Of a stretch of DNA of 64,000 nucleotides, positions 35,701 to 44,716 are shown in pieces (the first letter of the stretch is position 1; the number at the start of each line of letters is the position of its first letter). Origin of the DNA: Roseiarcus sp963832305 (GTDB lineage Bacteria > Pseudomonadota > Alphaproteobacteria > Rhizobiales > Beijerinckiaceae); contig CAWHTU010000011.1 in NCBI GenBank assembly GCA_963832305.1, positions 75,961 through 139,960 of the forward strand. Reading direction: 5' to 3'. Position numbers and translations under genes: made by a program. The notes below the pieces were generated by a model. The model searched no databases. It was not told the origin of the DNA and was given only the letters and a program-made list of their open reading frames with translations.

Positions 35701-37506
35701 TCACGGCCTCGCGAGCTCGTTGTCGAGCCCAAGCACCGCGATCTTGCCGGTCACGACCTCGGTGGGCCAGGAGACGCCGGTGAGGCCGGTCGTCACGGCG
35801 ACCTTTTCTCCGCCCCCCGCGCTATAAGCGATGACGCCGCCGCCAATGGCGCCGCCGATCTTCTGACCCCACAGCTTCTCCCCGGTCGCCGCGTCGAGGG
35901 CGTAGAAATTGCCGCCGACGTCGCCGAACAAGACCAGGCCCCCGGCGGTCGGAGTGATGGCGCCCACGATCGGGTAATTGGACTTTAGTTTCCACTTCCA
36001 GGCGCCAGTATCCGCATCGACAGCGTAGACCCAGCCGCCCCAGGTTCTCCGGCCGTCATCCTGCCTACCAAAGGTGTGAAACGGATTTCTGGTCGCCATC
36101 CCGAACCATGGGCCACCGGTGTGGACATCCCTCATTTGTTGCTCGGTCTGCAGCATCACAGTCGTGCACCATTCAGTCTCGCCGGTGAGGATCAGGTTGG
36201 TCCGGGGATCATAGGCAGGACCGTTCCATTCCGCGCCGCCGGCCACGCCCGGGCAAAAGCGCACTTCGGCGTTGGCCGAGAATGGCGCGTCGGCGTTCTC
36301 CATCCTGGTCACCGGCACGCGGTAGATCACCGAGTTCTCGTTCAAATCGACGCCATAGAGGTACCCGTCCTTGGGCGCCTCGGCCATCAGCCTTTTGCCG
36401 CCCGCCGTTTCGATCAGGCTCGGCGCGCTGGCCACGTCCCAATCGTGCCAATCGCGCTGCACAAGCTTGAAATGACGCTTGTATGCCCCGGTCCTGGCGT
36501 CGAGCACGACGACCGAGCCGGTATAGAGATTGTCGCCCTTGCGCACCTCGCGCGCAAAAGCTGGCCCGGGATTGCCGACCGGCACGTACAGTTCCCCGGT
36601 AGCCGGGTCGAGCGTGTAGGACGTCCAGGTGGCGCCGCCGCTGATCGGTATCCCCGGCGCGTTGTTCCAGGTTGACGCGTCGAGCGGCGAGGCGCCCTCG
36701 GGTCCTCGGACCATATCGCCCTCGGTCTTGGGGACGAGGAAGAATTCCCAGACCACCTTGCCGGTCTTGGAGTCGAGCGCGAACATGCGCCCCTTGCCCC
36801 CTTTGGCGTCGCCGCCGGCGTTGCCGATGAAAACGAGGCCGCTCCAGGCGATCGGCGCGGCGGAGACGAACTCACCCCTGCCTGCCTCGGTGATCGTCGT
36901 CGCCCAGAGGCGTTTACCGGTATTGAAGTCATAGGCGAGCACGCGCCCGTCCTGGGAGCCGCGGAAGAGCATGCCATCCAGGTAGGCCACGCCACGCATC
37001 GCAGACAGGATCGTGGGCGGCACATCCTCATGCGTGCGCCAATTCTCCGCGCAGCTCGCCGGATCGAGGGAGAAAATGTCGGACTTGGTAACGCCGATCA
37101 AGGCGCCTTTGACCATGATCAGGCCGGACTCGAAGCTTGAGTACTGCCCAGTGTCGTAGGTGCACAACACCTTCAGCCTGCCGACAGTCTCTGTGTTGAT
37201 TTCGGCCAGCGGCGCGTAGCGTTCCGAGGTGAGCGTCCGGTTGTAGCTCGGCCAGTCTCCGTCGCCGGCCTCCGCCGCAGCGGGGAGAAGGGCGGGAGCG
37301 GCGGCGGCTGAGCGCCTGTACGCCGGGTTAAGCTCAGTCGTAATCGCGCCCCTCGGCGCAGACCAGGAGCGGAGATAGTTGCGCGTCATAGCGACAATCA
37401 GTGACATCTGGACGGGATTGGCGCGGAAGAGCGCAGCCCCGCCCGCCGCGCCCGCCGCTACCAGGGCGGTGGCGACGAGGGCAGCTATAACTAGGCGTCT
37501 CATCAT
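35701..37506 (-). CDS. PQQ-type beta-propeller dehydrogenase-like protein
   Basis: A 601-residue exported protein with an N-terminal signal/anchor helix (LVIAALVATALVAAGAAGGAAL). Propeller repeats follow, each with a tryptophan-docking pattern: GDWPSYNRTLTSERYAPL, ALDSKTGKVVWEF, DPATGELYVPVGNP, AVDADTGAWKWKL, ALDAATGEKLWGQK. Periplasmic quinoprotein dehydrogenases of the methanol/ethanol class share this fold. I cannot identify the adjacent disulfide ring or Ca/lanthanide ligands with confidence, so a catalytic role is uncertain. It is convergent with the MBOAT gene, 10 bases between stops. Confidence 0.8.
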   Translation of the reverse strand: MMRRLVIAALVATALVAAGAAGGAALFRANPVQMSLIVAMTRNYLRSWSAPRGAITTELNPAYRRSAAAAPALLPAAAEAGDGDWPSYNRTLTSERYAPLAEINTETVGRLKVLCTYDTGQYSSFESGLIMVKGALIGVTKSDIFSLDPASCAENWRTHEDVPPTILSAMRGVAYLDGMLFRGSQDGRVLAYDFNTGKRLWATTITEAGRGEFVSAAPIAWSGLVFIGNAGGDAKGGKGRMFALDSKTGKVVWEFFLVPKTEGDMVRGPEGASPLDASTWNNAPGIPISGGATWTSYTLDPATGELYVPVGNPGPAFAREVRKGDNLYTGSVVVLDARTGAYKRHFKLVQRDWHDWDVASAPSLIETAGGKRLMAEAPKDGYLYGVDLNENSVIYRVPVTRMENADAPFSANAEVRFCPGVAGGAEWNGPAYDPRTNLILTGETEWCTTVMLQTEQQMRDVHTGGPWFGMATRNPFHTFGRQDDGRRTWGGWVYAVDADTGAWKWKLKSNYPIVGAITPTAGGLVLFGDVGGNFYALDAATGEKLWGQKIGGAIGGGVIAYSAGGGEKVAVTTGLTGVSWPTEVVTGKIAVLGLDNELARP

Positions 37507-37753
37507 CTTAAGTTCATCGGTCCGAGCAGCGTGGTGAGCGCTGACAGCGGGATATCACAGGGGCGTCCGCCCCAGTCGCGCCAGCGAAAGTCGCCGCCCC
37601 CGGCCGAACCGCCGGCATTCATGCTCAAAGTGGATCCTATGACGAGGGAAAAAAAGTCGCGAATGGTTGCCAACAATCAAGTCGCGTGAGCTTGCCGCCC
37701 ATGCGTGAGAAACCAACAGCAGAGATCGGATCATCGCGCAAGTGCGCACGAAG

Positions 37754-38110
37754 TCACACCGCCTCTCGCAGCCCACGCGGCAGCGGAAAGGCCGCGGATT
37801 CGCTGGTCGTCTTCAGCGTCTCGATCGCGATCGCATCGGCGATCAGCTGCGCGGCGCAACCCTCGCGTGCGGCGACCTCGCACAAATGCTGAGAATTGGC
37901 GGAATTGGCCGCCCCGACGACGATGACCGCTTCGACTTGGCGCGCGGCCGCTTTCACCGCCTCCTGCCGGTTGGTGGTCGCATAGCAAATGTCTCCGACG
38001 GGCGGCGCGTGAATCACGGGAAATCGCCGCTCGAGCGCGGCGACGATCTCACGTGTCTCGTCGATCGAGAGCGTCGTCTGAGTTATGCAAGCGATCTCGC
38101 CGGCAACCGG
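37754..38110 (-). pseudogene. ispH: Remnant of 4-hydroxy-3-methylbut-2-enyl diphosphate reductase
   Basis: Continuous translation gives ITQTTLSIDETREIVAAL, then DICYATTNRQEAVKAA, then VVGAANSANSQHLCEVA, all diagnostic of IspH, the last enzyme of the MEP isoprenoid pathway. The first half of the protein, with the first cluster cysteine, is missing. After AQLIADA the sequence jumps to AIETLKTTSESAAFPLPRGLREAV, the normal IspH C-terminus, so about 45-50 residues (including the third cysteine region GITAGASAPE) are deleted in frame. The fragment cannot be functional, and a working ispH must exist elsewhere. It lies on the same strand as thrB-rnhA and in the order expected for the ancestral operon. 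Confidence 0.85.
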
Positions 38111-38162
38111 CGCGAACGGAGCAGGCGACGTTCATGTTGTCCTCGAGAAAGGGAGATCGGTC

Positions 38163-39129
38163 ATGACGAAAGCGTTTGGCGGGACATCGACGACTGACGA
38201 GGTGCTTGAGGGCTTGAGCTTGAGCGGGAAGCGCGTGCTGGTGACGGGCGTGTCGGCCGGCCTCGGCGTGGAGACGGCCCGGGCGCTTGCTGCCCACGGC
38301 GCGGAGGTGGTCGGGGCCGCTCGCGACCTCGCCAAGGCCAAGGCCGCGACCGTCGAAGTCCGCGCCGGCGCTGCGAACGGCGGCGGGCTCGATCTCATCG
38401 AGCTCGATTTGGCCTCGCTCGCGAGCGTGCGCGATTGCGCGGACACGCTGATCGCCGAGGGCGCGCGATTCGACCTCGTCATCGCCAACGCCGGCGTCAT
38501 GGCCTGTCCGTTCGGCAAGACCGCCGACGGGTTCGAGACTCAGTTCGGGACCAATCACCTAGGACATTTCCTGCTCGTCAACCGCATCGCGGCGCTGATG
38601 AATCCTGAAATCTCGGCTGGTCAACCTGTCCTCGGCCGGCCATCGATATTCCGACGTCGACCTCGACGATCCGAACTTCGACCGCACGCCCTATGACCCG
38701 TGGATGGCCTACGGCCGTTCGAAGACCGCCAATGTCCTGTTCGCGGTCGAATTCGACCGCCGGCACAAGGCGAGCGGCGTGGCCGCGACCGCCGTCCACC
38801 CAGGCGGAATCCAGACCGAACTTTCGCGCCATCTTTCGCGAGAGGCGGCGCAAGCGCTGATCGACCGGATCAACGCCGCCAATCGCGCCACCGGCCAGCC
38901 GGACTTTGTTTTCAAGACTATCCCGCAAGGCGCTGCGACGTCGGTTTGGGCCGGCGCGGTCGCGAGCGCACAAGAGGTCGGCGGGCGCTATTGCGAGGAT
39001 TGCCAAGTGGCGGAAATCGTTTCCGACCCCGCCAATCGCAAGGGGGTGAAGCCTTATGCGCTTGACCCGGAGCGCGCCAAGGCGCTGTGGGCGAAGAGCG
39101 AGGAGATGGTCGGCGAGCGGTTCCCATAG
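38163..39129 (+). CDS. Short-chain dehydrogenase/reductase, one-base insertion
   Basis: A classical SDR of about 321 residues resembling the retinol dehydrogenase/WW-oxidoreductase-like group. NAD(P) binding is shown by RVLVTGVSAGLGVETARAL, then VIANAGVM (NAG motif) and the active-site YGRSKTANVLFAVEF (Y-x3-K). The frame changes at 38608-38610, where GAAATC should be GAATC; removing one A gives PESRLVNLSSAGHRYSDVD, the conserved serine strand. The substrate is unknown. The ATG at 38163 follows the ispH remnant on the opposite strand, so the ispH 5' half may have been lost when this gene arrived. Confidence 0.88.
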
Positions 39130-39195
39130 CCCGGCGGGGTCGCCGGGCGGCGGCGAGCGTCGCGTGGTCCGCGAGTCAAGGCCAGGGCCGCGACG

Positions 39196-39299
39196 CGCAA
39201 CGAAAACCAAATCCCCGCAACAGAAACAAAATCCGTCGCAACAAGAACCAAATCCCTCGCAACAAAAACCAAGTCCGTCGCAACGAAAACCAAATGACT
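39196..39299. repeat. Minisatellite: five 20-21 bp units
   Basis: Five consecutive units, CGCAACGAAAACCAAATCCC and variants, start at 39196, 39216, 39237, 39258 and 39279. The A-rich composition contrasts with the surroundings. Because most units are 21 bp, all frames through them are open, giving apparent heptad repeats on either strand that I do not regard as protein. The wider gene-free interval 39130-39560 holds nothing else that I recognise. Confidence 0.85.
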
Positions 39300-39560
39300 T
39301 TCCGGGTCGCCGATCGGGACTTGTCAACGGGTTATATCCTCGGTTCCAGGATCCCAGCCTCTTTCTCTCTCTTTGAACAAAACCGGGCCGACCGCACGCC
39401 CGACCCGCCACCGGGCCGCGACACCGCATCAGACAGCCGTACGGCGACTTATAGCCAGGCCTTCTGGTTATCGCAAGGATTTGTCGTTCTTTTGCGAAAA
39501 ACAGGCAAGAATCCGGCCCGCGCGAACCATATGCCCGCCCTTCAGTCGGCGGACGCCCGC

Positions 39561-39803
39561 TTACTTGCCCATCTTGCCTTTCATCGCTTGGATCGCCTTG
39601 GCGCAGCCGACGCTGACTTCCATCTTGTGTTCTTTCAGGCACGCGATGATGCGTCCGCCGCCCATCTGCACGCCCGGGCAAAGCCGCGCGACATCCGACT
39701 TGCAATATTTCATCGCCTCGGCCTGCTGGGCAAGGGCGCTCGATCCTGCGAACGCGATCAAGGCGAACGAAGCGACGGCTGCGACTGCGAATTGACGAAC
39801 CAT
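39561..39803 (-). CDS. Small secreted Cys-rich protein
   Basis: An 80-residue protein with a clear signal peptide (VAAVASFALIAFAGSSALA) and a mature part of about 55 residues. The mature part has four cysteines spaced as in a Cys-rich (GLG1-type) repeat: YCKSDVARLCPGVQ, then IIACLKEHK and VGCAKAIQAM. Such short exported proteins are common in Hyphomicrobiales and have no assigned function. The gene is monocistronic and divergent from the MAPEG gene. Confidence 0.75.
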   Translation of the reverse strand: MVRQFAVAAVASFALIAFAGSSALAQQAEAMKYCKSDVARLCPGVQMGGGRIIACLKEHKMEVSVGCAKAIQAMKGKMGK

Positions 39804-39930
39804 GGCATTTCCCCTCTTTTGCCGGCGAAGCGCGACGCTGGACCGCCGTCTGATAAGATCGGCGCCCCGTGGCGGTCAAATGAAATGATCGCTGGGGACA
39901 GGGGCGTGTGGCGCGGGCAGGGGAGAAATC

Positions 39931-40398
39931 ATGGACAAGCTCAGTCTGCAAAACCCGCTGTTTGCGACCTACGTCATCGCGGCGACGTTGATGATCCTGA
40001 AGGTCGTGGCCATGTCCTGGCTCACGGTCGTGCGGATGATGCAGGTCAACGGCGGCTTCCGCTCGCCGGAGGATTTGCGAAGGACGCCGCTCAATACGAG
40101 CCCCGACCCAAGCCAGCTCGAGCGCAATGAGGCTGTGGACCGCATCCGCAGAATTCAGCTCAACGATCTCGAGAACGTTCCGTTCTTCCTCGTCGCGGGC
40201 TTTCTCTACATCCTCACCGAGCCGTCGCTGCTCGTCGCCCGCTTGCTGCTCTACGGCTACGTCTTATCGAGGCTCGCCCATTTCGCAGCCTACTATACCG
40301 CACAGACCCATGACATGCGAGCGACGCTGTGGACCATCGGCTCGCTGATCCTGATCTACCTCACGGTTTGGCCGCTCATCGTCGCGCTCGGGATTTGA
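39931..40398 (+). CDS. MAPEG-family membrane protein
   Basis: A 155-residue, four-helix integral membrane protein of the microsomal glutathione S-transferase-like (MAPEG) family. The diagnostic segment is ERNEAVDRIRRIQLNDLENVPFFLVAGFLY, including the E-R-x-x-R-A/H-like and N-x-x-E-N patterns. The final helices are typical (SRLAHFAAYYTAQTHDMRA). Bacterial members may conjugate glutathione to hydrophobic electrophiles, but activity here is unproven. gshA, 1.7 kb downstream, supplies glutathione. Confidence 0.88.
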   Translation: MDKLSLQNPLFATYVIAATLMILKVVAMSWLTVVRMMQVNGGFRSPEDLRRTPLNTSPDPSQLERNEAVDRIRRIQLNDLENVPFFLVAGFLYILTEPSLLVARLLLYGYVLSRLAHFAAYYTAQTHDMRATLWTIGSLILIYLTVWPLIVALGI

Positions 40399-40470
40399 AC
40401 GGAAGCTTCCGCCGTGGTGCTGGCCTCCGCCCGCGCCACCGTCTAAGACCGCGTTCCCTCATGATCGGGA

Positions 40471-41901
40471 TTGGCGAAGTTGAACGCCCCGCAGGCCGCC
40501 CGCGACAAACGGCCCGTGTTCACGCACGGGTCGCTAATGCGCCACGTCGCGGTGATGACCGCGACCGGCGCCATCGGCTTGATGGCGGTGTTCGTCGTCG
40601 ATCTCCTGTCTCTGTTCTGGGTGTCGAAACTTGGCGATCAGGCGTTCAAGGCCGCCGTCGGCTACGTCGGCTTGACGACGTTCTTCGCCATGTCGATCAA
40701 CATCGGGCTCACCATCGCCGCCTCGGCGACGGTCTCGCGCGCGCTTGGCGCCGGCGACCGGCCGCGCGCCCGCAGGCTTGCGGCTTCCTCGCTCGTCATC
40801 GCCGCGATCTTCTCGGCGGCGATGGCGGCTCTGATGTTCGTCTTTCGCGACTGGGCGCTGACGACGCTCTTGCACGCTCACGGCGAGCCGGCCGCGGTTG
40901 CGTCGAAATTCATCGCGATCAGCATTCCGGCGAACGTGCCGCTGGCGGTCGGCATGGCGTTTTCGGGCATATTGCGCGCTGTCGGCGACGCCCGGCGGGC
41001 GATGTATGTGACGCTTTCGGCCGGGATCGCGACTGCTTTTCTCGATCCGCTGCTCATCTTCGGCTTCGGTCTCGGGGTCTATGGCGCGGCCTGGGCGACA
41101 GTCCTCTCGCGCCTTATCCTGTTCGCCGTCGGCTGGCGCGGGGCGGTCGGCGTTCACGACCTCGTCGCGCGGCCGAAACTCAACGCCGCGCGCGGCGACT
41201 TCGGCCCGATCATGGCGATCGGCTTTCCAGCGATCATGGCCAATATGGCTGCGCCGGTCAGTTCAGCCTACACGCTCAGGATATTCTCCGATTTCGGCGA
41301 GGCGGCGATCGCCGCCTCCGCGATCATCGACCGCGTCACGCCGGTGGCGTTCGGGGTCATCTTCGCGCTCACCGGTTCGATCGGCCCGATCATCGGCCAA
41401 AACTATGGCGCGAGACTGATGGACCGGGTGCAGCGGGCGCTGACCGATTCTTTCATCCTGTCGATCGGCTACGTTCTGTTTGCGTGGGCGACGCTGGCGC
41501 TCGCTGCCCCGGCGCTGATCGCCGCCTTCGAGGCCAAGGGCGACAGCGCACAATATGTCGCCTTCTATTGCCGCTACGGCGTCTCGGCGTGGCTGTTTCT
41601 GGCTTGCCTTTTCGTCGCCAACACCGCGTTCAACAATCTCGGCTTTCCCCTGTTATCAATGGCGTTCAACTGGGCGCGGGCGACGCTGGGCACGATTCCA
41701 TTCGTGACCTTTGGCGCGCGTTATGGCGGGGTGCAGGGCGGTCTGATCGGCTTCGCGCTCGGCTGCGCCGTCTTCGGCCTCATCGCGGTCGCCACGGCCT
41801 ATGCGGCGACGTGGCGGCTGGCCAAGGCTATTGACGGCGCCGATCGCGCGGCGGCACGGCCCGCGCCCGCGATCGAGCGGCGAGGAGCAAGCGCGCCATG
41901 A
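40471..41901 (+). CDS. MATE-family efflux transporter
   Basis: A 476-residue inner-membrane antiporter with twelve helices in two homologous halves (PF01554-type). Segments such as VDLLSLFWVSKLGDQAFKAA, AASATVSRALGAGDRPRARR, VGMAFSGILRAVGDARRAM and SIGPIIGQNYGAR match the family. It probably exports cationic drugs or metabolites using Na+ or H+; the substrate is not predictable. The TTG at 40471 is the likely start because it precedes a short hydrophilic leader and no in-frame ATG exists before the first helix except at THGSLM. Confidence 0.9.
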   Translation: MAKLNAPQAARDKRPVFTHGSLMRHVAVMTATGAIGLMAVFVVDLLSLFWVSKLGDQAFKAAVGYVGLTTFFAMSINIGLTIAASATVSRALGAGDRPRARRLAASSLVIAAIFSAAMAALMFVFRDWALTTLLHAHGEPAAVASKFIAISIPANVPLAVGMAFSGILRAVGDARRAMYVTLSAGIATAFLDPLLIFGFGLGVYGAAWATVLSRLILFAVGWRGAVGVHDLVARPKLNAARGDFGPIMAIGFPAIMANMAAPVSSAYTLRIFSDFGEAAIAASAIIDRVTPVAFGVIFALTGSIGPIIGQNYGARLMDRVQRALTDSFILSIGYVLFAWATLALAAPALIAAFEAKGDSAQYVAFYCRYGVSAWLFLACLFVANTAFNNLGFPLLSMAFNWARATLGTIPFVTFGARYGGVQGGLIGFALGCAVFGLIAVATAYAATWRLAKAIDGADRAAARPAPAIERRGASAP

Positions 41902-41937
41902 CGCTCAACGACAGCCGCAGGAAACCGGCGCCTGACG

Positions 41938-41958
41938 GGCGTCGCAGAAGGCGACGCC
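41938..41958 (+). terminator. Short GC-rich hairpin after the MATE gene
   Basis: GGCGTCGC (41938-41945), a five-base loop and GCGACGCC (41951-41958) form a perfect eight-pair stem 37 bases after the MATE stop. There is no T-run, so it is only a possible terminator or RNA-stabilising hairpin. Confidence 0.35.
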
Positions 41959-42081
41959 TCACCCCTCATCGACTGTCGGAGCGGGGTAGGGGCCAGCCTC
42001 GCTCCCCTTCGTTGCATTGTCGGAGCGGCGCGACTATCTAGCCGGGTCGCCGGTTCGCCGGCCGGTGGGATGGGCGCCTGA

Positions 42082-43452
42082 ATGGCTCGCGACGTCGTCG
42101 ATAGTGAGGTTGTCGAGTCGCGCGACGCGCTCGTCGCGTGGCTCGAAGCGGGTTGCAAGCCGGGCGGTCCATTCCGAATCGGCACGGAACACGAAAAAAT
42201 ACCATTCTACCGCGCGGATCGTACGCCGGTTCCCTACGGAGGCGACAGGGGCATCCGGGCGCTGCTCGAGGGCATGCAAAAGAGGCTCGGCTGGGACGGG
42301 ATCGAGGACGACGGCAATCTCATCGGCCTCTATGACCCGAACGGCGGCGGCGCCATTTCGCTCGAGCCAGGCGGACAGTTCGAACTCTCGGGCGCGCCGC
42401 TCGACAACGCACATTTGACCGCGGACGAACTCGATCGGCATCTCGCCGTTTGCCGCATCGTCGCCGAGCCGCTCGGCATCGGCTTTCTCACGCTCGGCAT
42501 GAGCCCAAAATGGTCGCTTGCCCAGACGCCGTCGATGCCGAAGAGCCGCTACGCGATCATGGCCCGCTACATGCCGAAGGTCGGAACCCGCGGGCTTGAC
42601 ATGATGTTTCGCACTGCGACCGTGCAGGCCAATCTCGACTTCATGAGCGAACGGGACATGGTCGCCAAGATGCGCGTCGGCTTGGCGCTGCAGCCGGTGA
42701 TCACCGCGCTCTTCGCCAATTCGCCATTCACCGACGGCAAGCTCAACGGTCTCCTCTCCGCGCGATCGGAGATCTGGCGCCATACCGATCCGGCGCGCAC
42801 CGGCATGCTCGCATTCGCCTTCGAGCCCGGCATGGGGTTCGAGCGCTATGTCGACTACGCGCTCGACGTGCCGCTCTATTTCGTGAAGCGCGGCGACCAC
42901 TATCAGGATGTCGCGGGCGCAAGCTTTCGCGACCTGCTCGCCGGCCGGCTGAAAGAGGCGCCGGGCGAGCACGCCACGATGGCCGATTGGGCGAACCATC
43001 TGTCGTCGATTTTCCCGGAAGTGCGGCTCAAGCGCTATCTCGAAATGCGCGGCGCCGACGTCGGCCCGCCCGAGCGCATCGTCGCGCTTGCGGCGCTGAT
43101 GGCAGGGCTCTACTACGATCCCGAAGCGCTCCGCTCGGCCGAAGCCCTGATCGCGGATTGGAGCGCCGAGGACCGGCAGAAGCTGCGCGACGACGCGCCG
43201 CTGCTCGGCCTAGCCGCCGACGCGCGCGGGCGCGACCTGCGTTCGGTCGCAGTGGACATGCTCGCGATCGCCCGCGGGGGCTTGAAGCGGCGCCGCAGGC
43301 TCAACGCGCGCGGCGAGGACGAGACGATCCTGCTTCGTCCGCTCGAAGCAATCGCTGCGAGCGGACGGGAGCCGGCGCGGCATTGGATCGAGCGCTACGA
43401 AGGCCCGTGGGGGCGGTCGGTCGATCCGGCCTTCGACGAGGCGGCTTTTTGA
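42082..43452 (+). CDS. gshA: Glutamate-cysteine ligase (alphaproteobacterial/plant type)
   Basis: First step of glutathione synthesis, ATP-dependent joining of glutamate and cysteine. At 456 residues it has the length of the plant/Alphaproteobacteria class. Recognisable parts are FRIGTEHEKIPFYR, ISLEPGGQFELSGAPLDN, GMSPKWSLAQTPSMPKSRY, MFRTATVQANLDF and HLSSIFPEVRLKRYLEMRGAD. In plants this class is redox-controlled by disulfides; I see no equivalent cysteine pair. The gene is intact and alone in its transcription unit as far as visible. Confidence 0.94.
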   Translation: MARDVVDSEVVESRDALVAWLEAGCKPGGPFRIGTEHEKIPFYRADRTPVPYGGDRGIRALLEGMQKRLGWDGIEDDGNLIGLYDPNGGGAISLEPGGQFELSGAPLDNAHLTADELDRHLAVCRIVAEPLGIGFLTLGMSPKWSLAQTPSMPKSRYAIMARYMPKVGTRGLDMMFRTATVQANLDFMSERDMVAKMRVGLALQPVITALFANSPFTDGKLNGLLSARSEIWRHTDPARTGMLAFAFEPGMGFERYVDYALDVPLYFVKRGDHYQDVAGASFRDLLAGRLKEAPGEHATMADWANHLSSIFPEVRLKRYLEMRGADVGPPERIVALAALMAGLYYDPEALRSAEALIADWSAEDRQKLRDDAPLLGLAADARGRDLRSVAVDMLAIARGGLKRRRRLNARGEDETILLRPLEAIAASGREPARHWIERYEGPWGRSVDPAFDEAAF

Positions 43453-43470
43453 ACCGCGCCCGGGAGCGCC

Positions 43471-43839
43471 TCAGCGCGCTTCGTCGGCGGCGCTCGGCGG
43501 CAGAAAGATGCGCTCGAGGCCCGCGGGCACGGCAATGAGTGCGGCGCCGGCAGAGCGCACGCTGCCGACGAATTCCGGCGCGTCGATCTTACCGAACGGG
43601 GAGGGGCGGCCGCCGATCACGCCGTCGGCGCCGAACCGTGCGCCTGCCGCGATATAGCCGCTGATGTGCCTGCAATCGGCCGCGCCCTTGCGGTCGCCCA
43701 GCCCGACGCCGTGGCCGCCGCACGGCGCAGGGTCGGCCGACGCGGCGGGAAAGACGGAGCGGTCTGACCCGCCAGCGCTCGCCAGTTCGACCGGACCGCC
43801 GAGGAGTAAGGCTAAGAGCAGCGCGCAGGCAAGTCTCAT
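43471..43839 (-). CDS. Hypothetical exported protein
   Basis: A 122-residue protein with a signal peptide (MRLACALLLALLLGGPVELASA). The mature part has two cysteines (APCGGHG and AADCRHISGYIAAGARFGAD), the second in a segment like those I recall near the start of alphaproteobacterial porin-type proteins, followed by IDAPEFVGSVRSAGAALIAV. The ATG at 43839 is chosen because it starts the signal peptide exactly. No function can be assigned. Confidence 0.6.
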   Translation of the reverse strand: MRLACALLLALLLGGPVELASAGGSDRSVFPAASADPAPCGGHGVGLGDRKGAADCRHISGYIAAGARFGADGVIGGRPSPFGKIDAPEFVGSVRSAGAALIAVPAGLERIFLPPSAADEAR

Positions 43840-43948
43840 AGACCCTTGCGCCCTGCGGCGCGGGCGAGGCTGACGGTGAATCATCGCCGGCCGGAATGAA
43901 GCGTGATCGTGGCGGCAAAATGGCCGGCGCCTTTGCAACGGGCGAAAG

Positions 43949-44716
43949 TCAGCGCCTGTCGCTTCGGCGCCACTTCGGCCAGTCGCCGAGCGTGGCCTGA
44001 ACGAGCGCCAGCGCCGCGACCGCGGCCGTATCCGCCCGCAGGATGCGGGGGCCGAGGCTCAGGCGCACGACCCGCGGAAGAGCGAGGATCGCCGCCCGCT
44101 CGTCGTCGTCGAAGCCGCCCTCGGGGCCGACGAGGAGGCCGACGCCATGCTCCGCGCTGACTTGGGCGAGCTCGTCGAGCGGGCTCGCCTGCGGCGCCTC
44201 CTCGTCGCAGAAGACGATCAGCCGCTCGCGCGGCCAGCGGGCCAGCGTCTTTTCGAGCGTCTCGGGCGCGGCGACCTCGGGCGCCCAGATCACCCCGCAT
44301 TGCTCGCAGGCCTCGATCGCGTTCAAGCGCAGACGCTCGAGGTTCACGCGCGCGATCTGGGTGCGCCGGGTGATGAGCGGCATGAGCCGCCGCGCGCCCA
44401 TCTCGACCGCCTTCTGCGCCATATAGTCGAGGCGGGCGTGCTTGAGCGGCGCGAACAGGTAATCGACGTCCGGCGGCGCCTCCTGCGGCCGGATGCGCCG
44501 GCCGACAATGAGCGAGGCGCTCTTGCGCGAAGGCGGCGCGAGCCTGCTTGCGAATTCGCCGTCGCGGCCGTTGAACAGCAGCACGGAGGCGTCCGCGCCG
44601 AGCCTGAGCACGTTGACGAGATAGTTCGTCTGCTGCGGATCGAGCTTGACCTCGGCGCCCTCGGCGAGCGGCGCTTCGACGTAGAGCCGGGGGGTGCGGA
44701 AATCGGTGCGGGCCAT
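43949..44716 (-). CDS. rsmE: 16S rRNA (uracil-1498-N3)-methyltransferase
   Basis: A SPOUT-fold RNA methyltransferase that modifies U1498 in the 30S subunit. The order of parts is normal: PUA-like N-terminus (RTPRLYVEAPLAEGAEV, NYLVNVLRLGADASVLLFNG), then the trefoil-knot domain with QKAVEMGARRLMPLITRRTQ, GLLVGPEGGFDDDE and SLGPRILRADTAAVAAL. The start at 44716 (MARTDFRTPRLYVE) gives 255 residues; the longer open frame is not conserved-looking. In Rhizobiales rsmE often lies beside gshA, as here. Confidence 0.94.
   Translation of the reverse strand: MARTDFRTPRLYVEAPLAEGAEVKLDPQQTNYLVNVLRLGADASVLLFNGRDGEFASRLAPPSRKSASLIVGRRIRPQEAPPDVDYLFAPLKHARLDYMAQKAVEMGARRLMPLITRRTQIARVNLERLRLNAIEACEQCGVIWAPEVAAPETLEKTLARWPRERLIVFCDEEAPQASPLDELAQVSAEHGVGLLVGPEGGFDDDERAAILALPRVVRLSLGPRILRADTAAVAALALVQATLGDWPKWRRSDRR

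Noticed and set aside
39087..39300. Proteins with heptad repeats (PSQQKPN on one strand, VFVATDL on the other)
   Set aside because: They arise only because a roughly 21-bp minisatellite keeps all frames open; there are no start signals or flanking domains.
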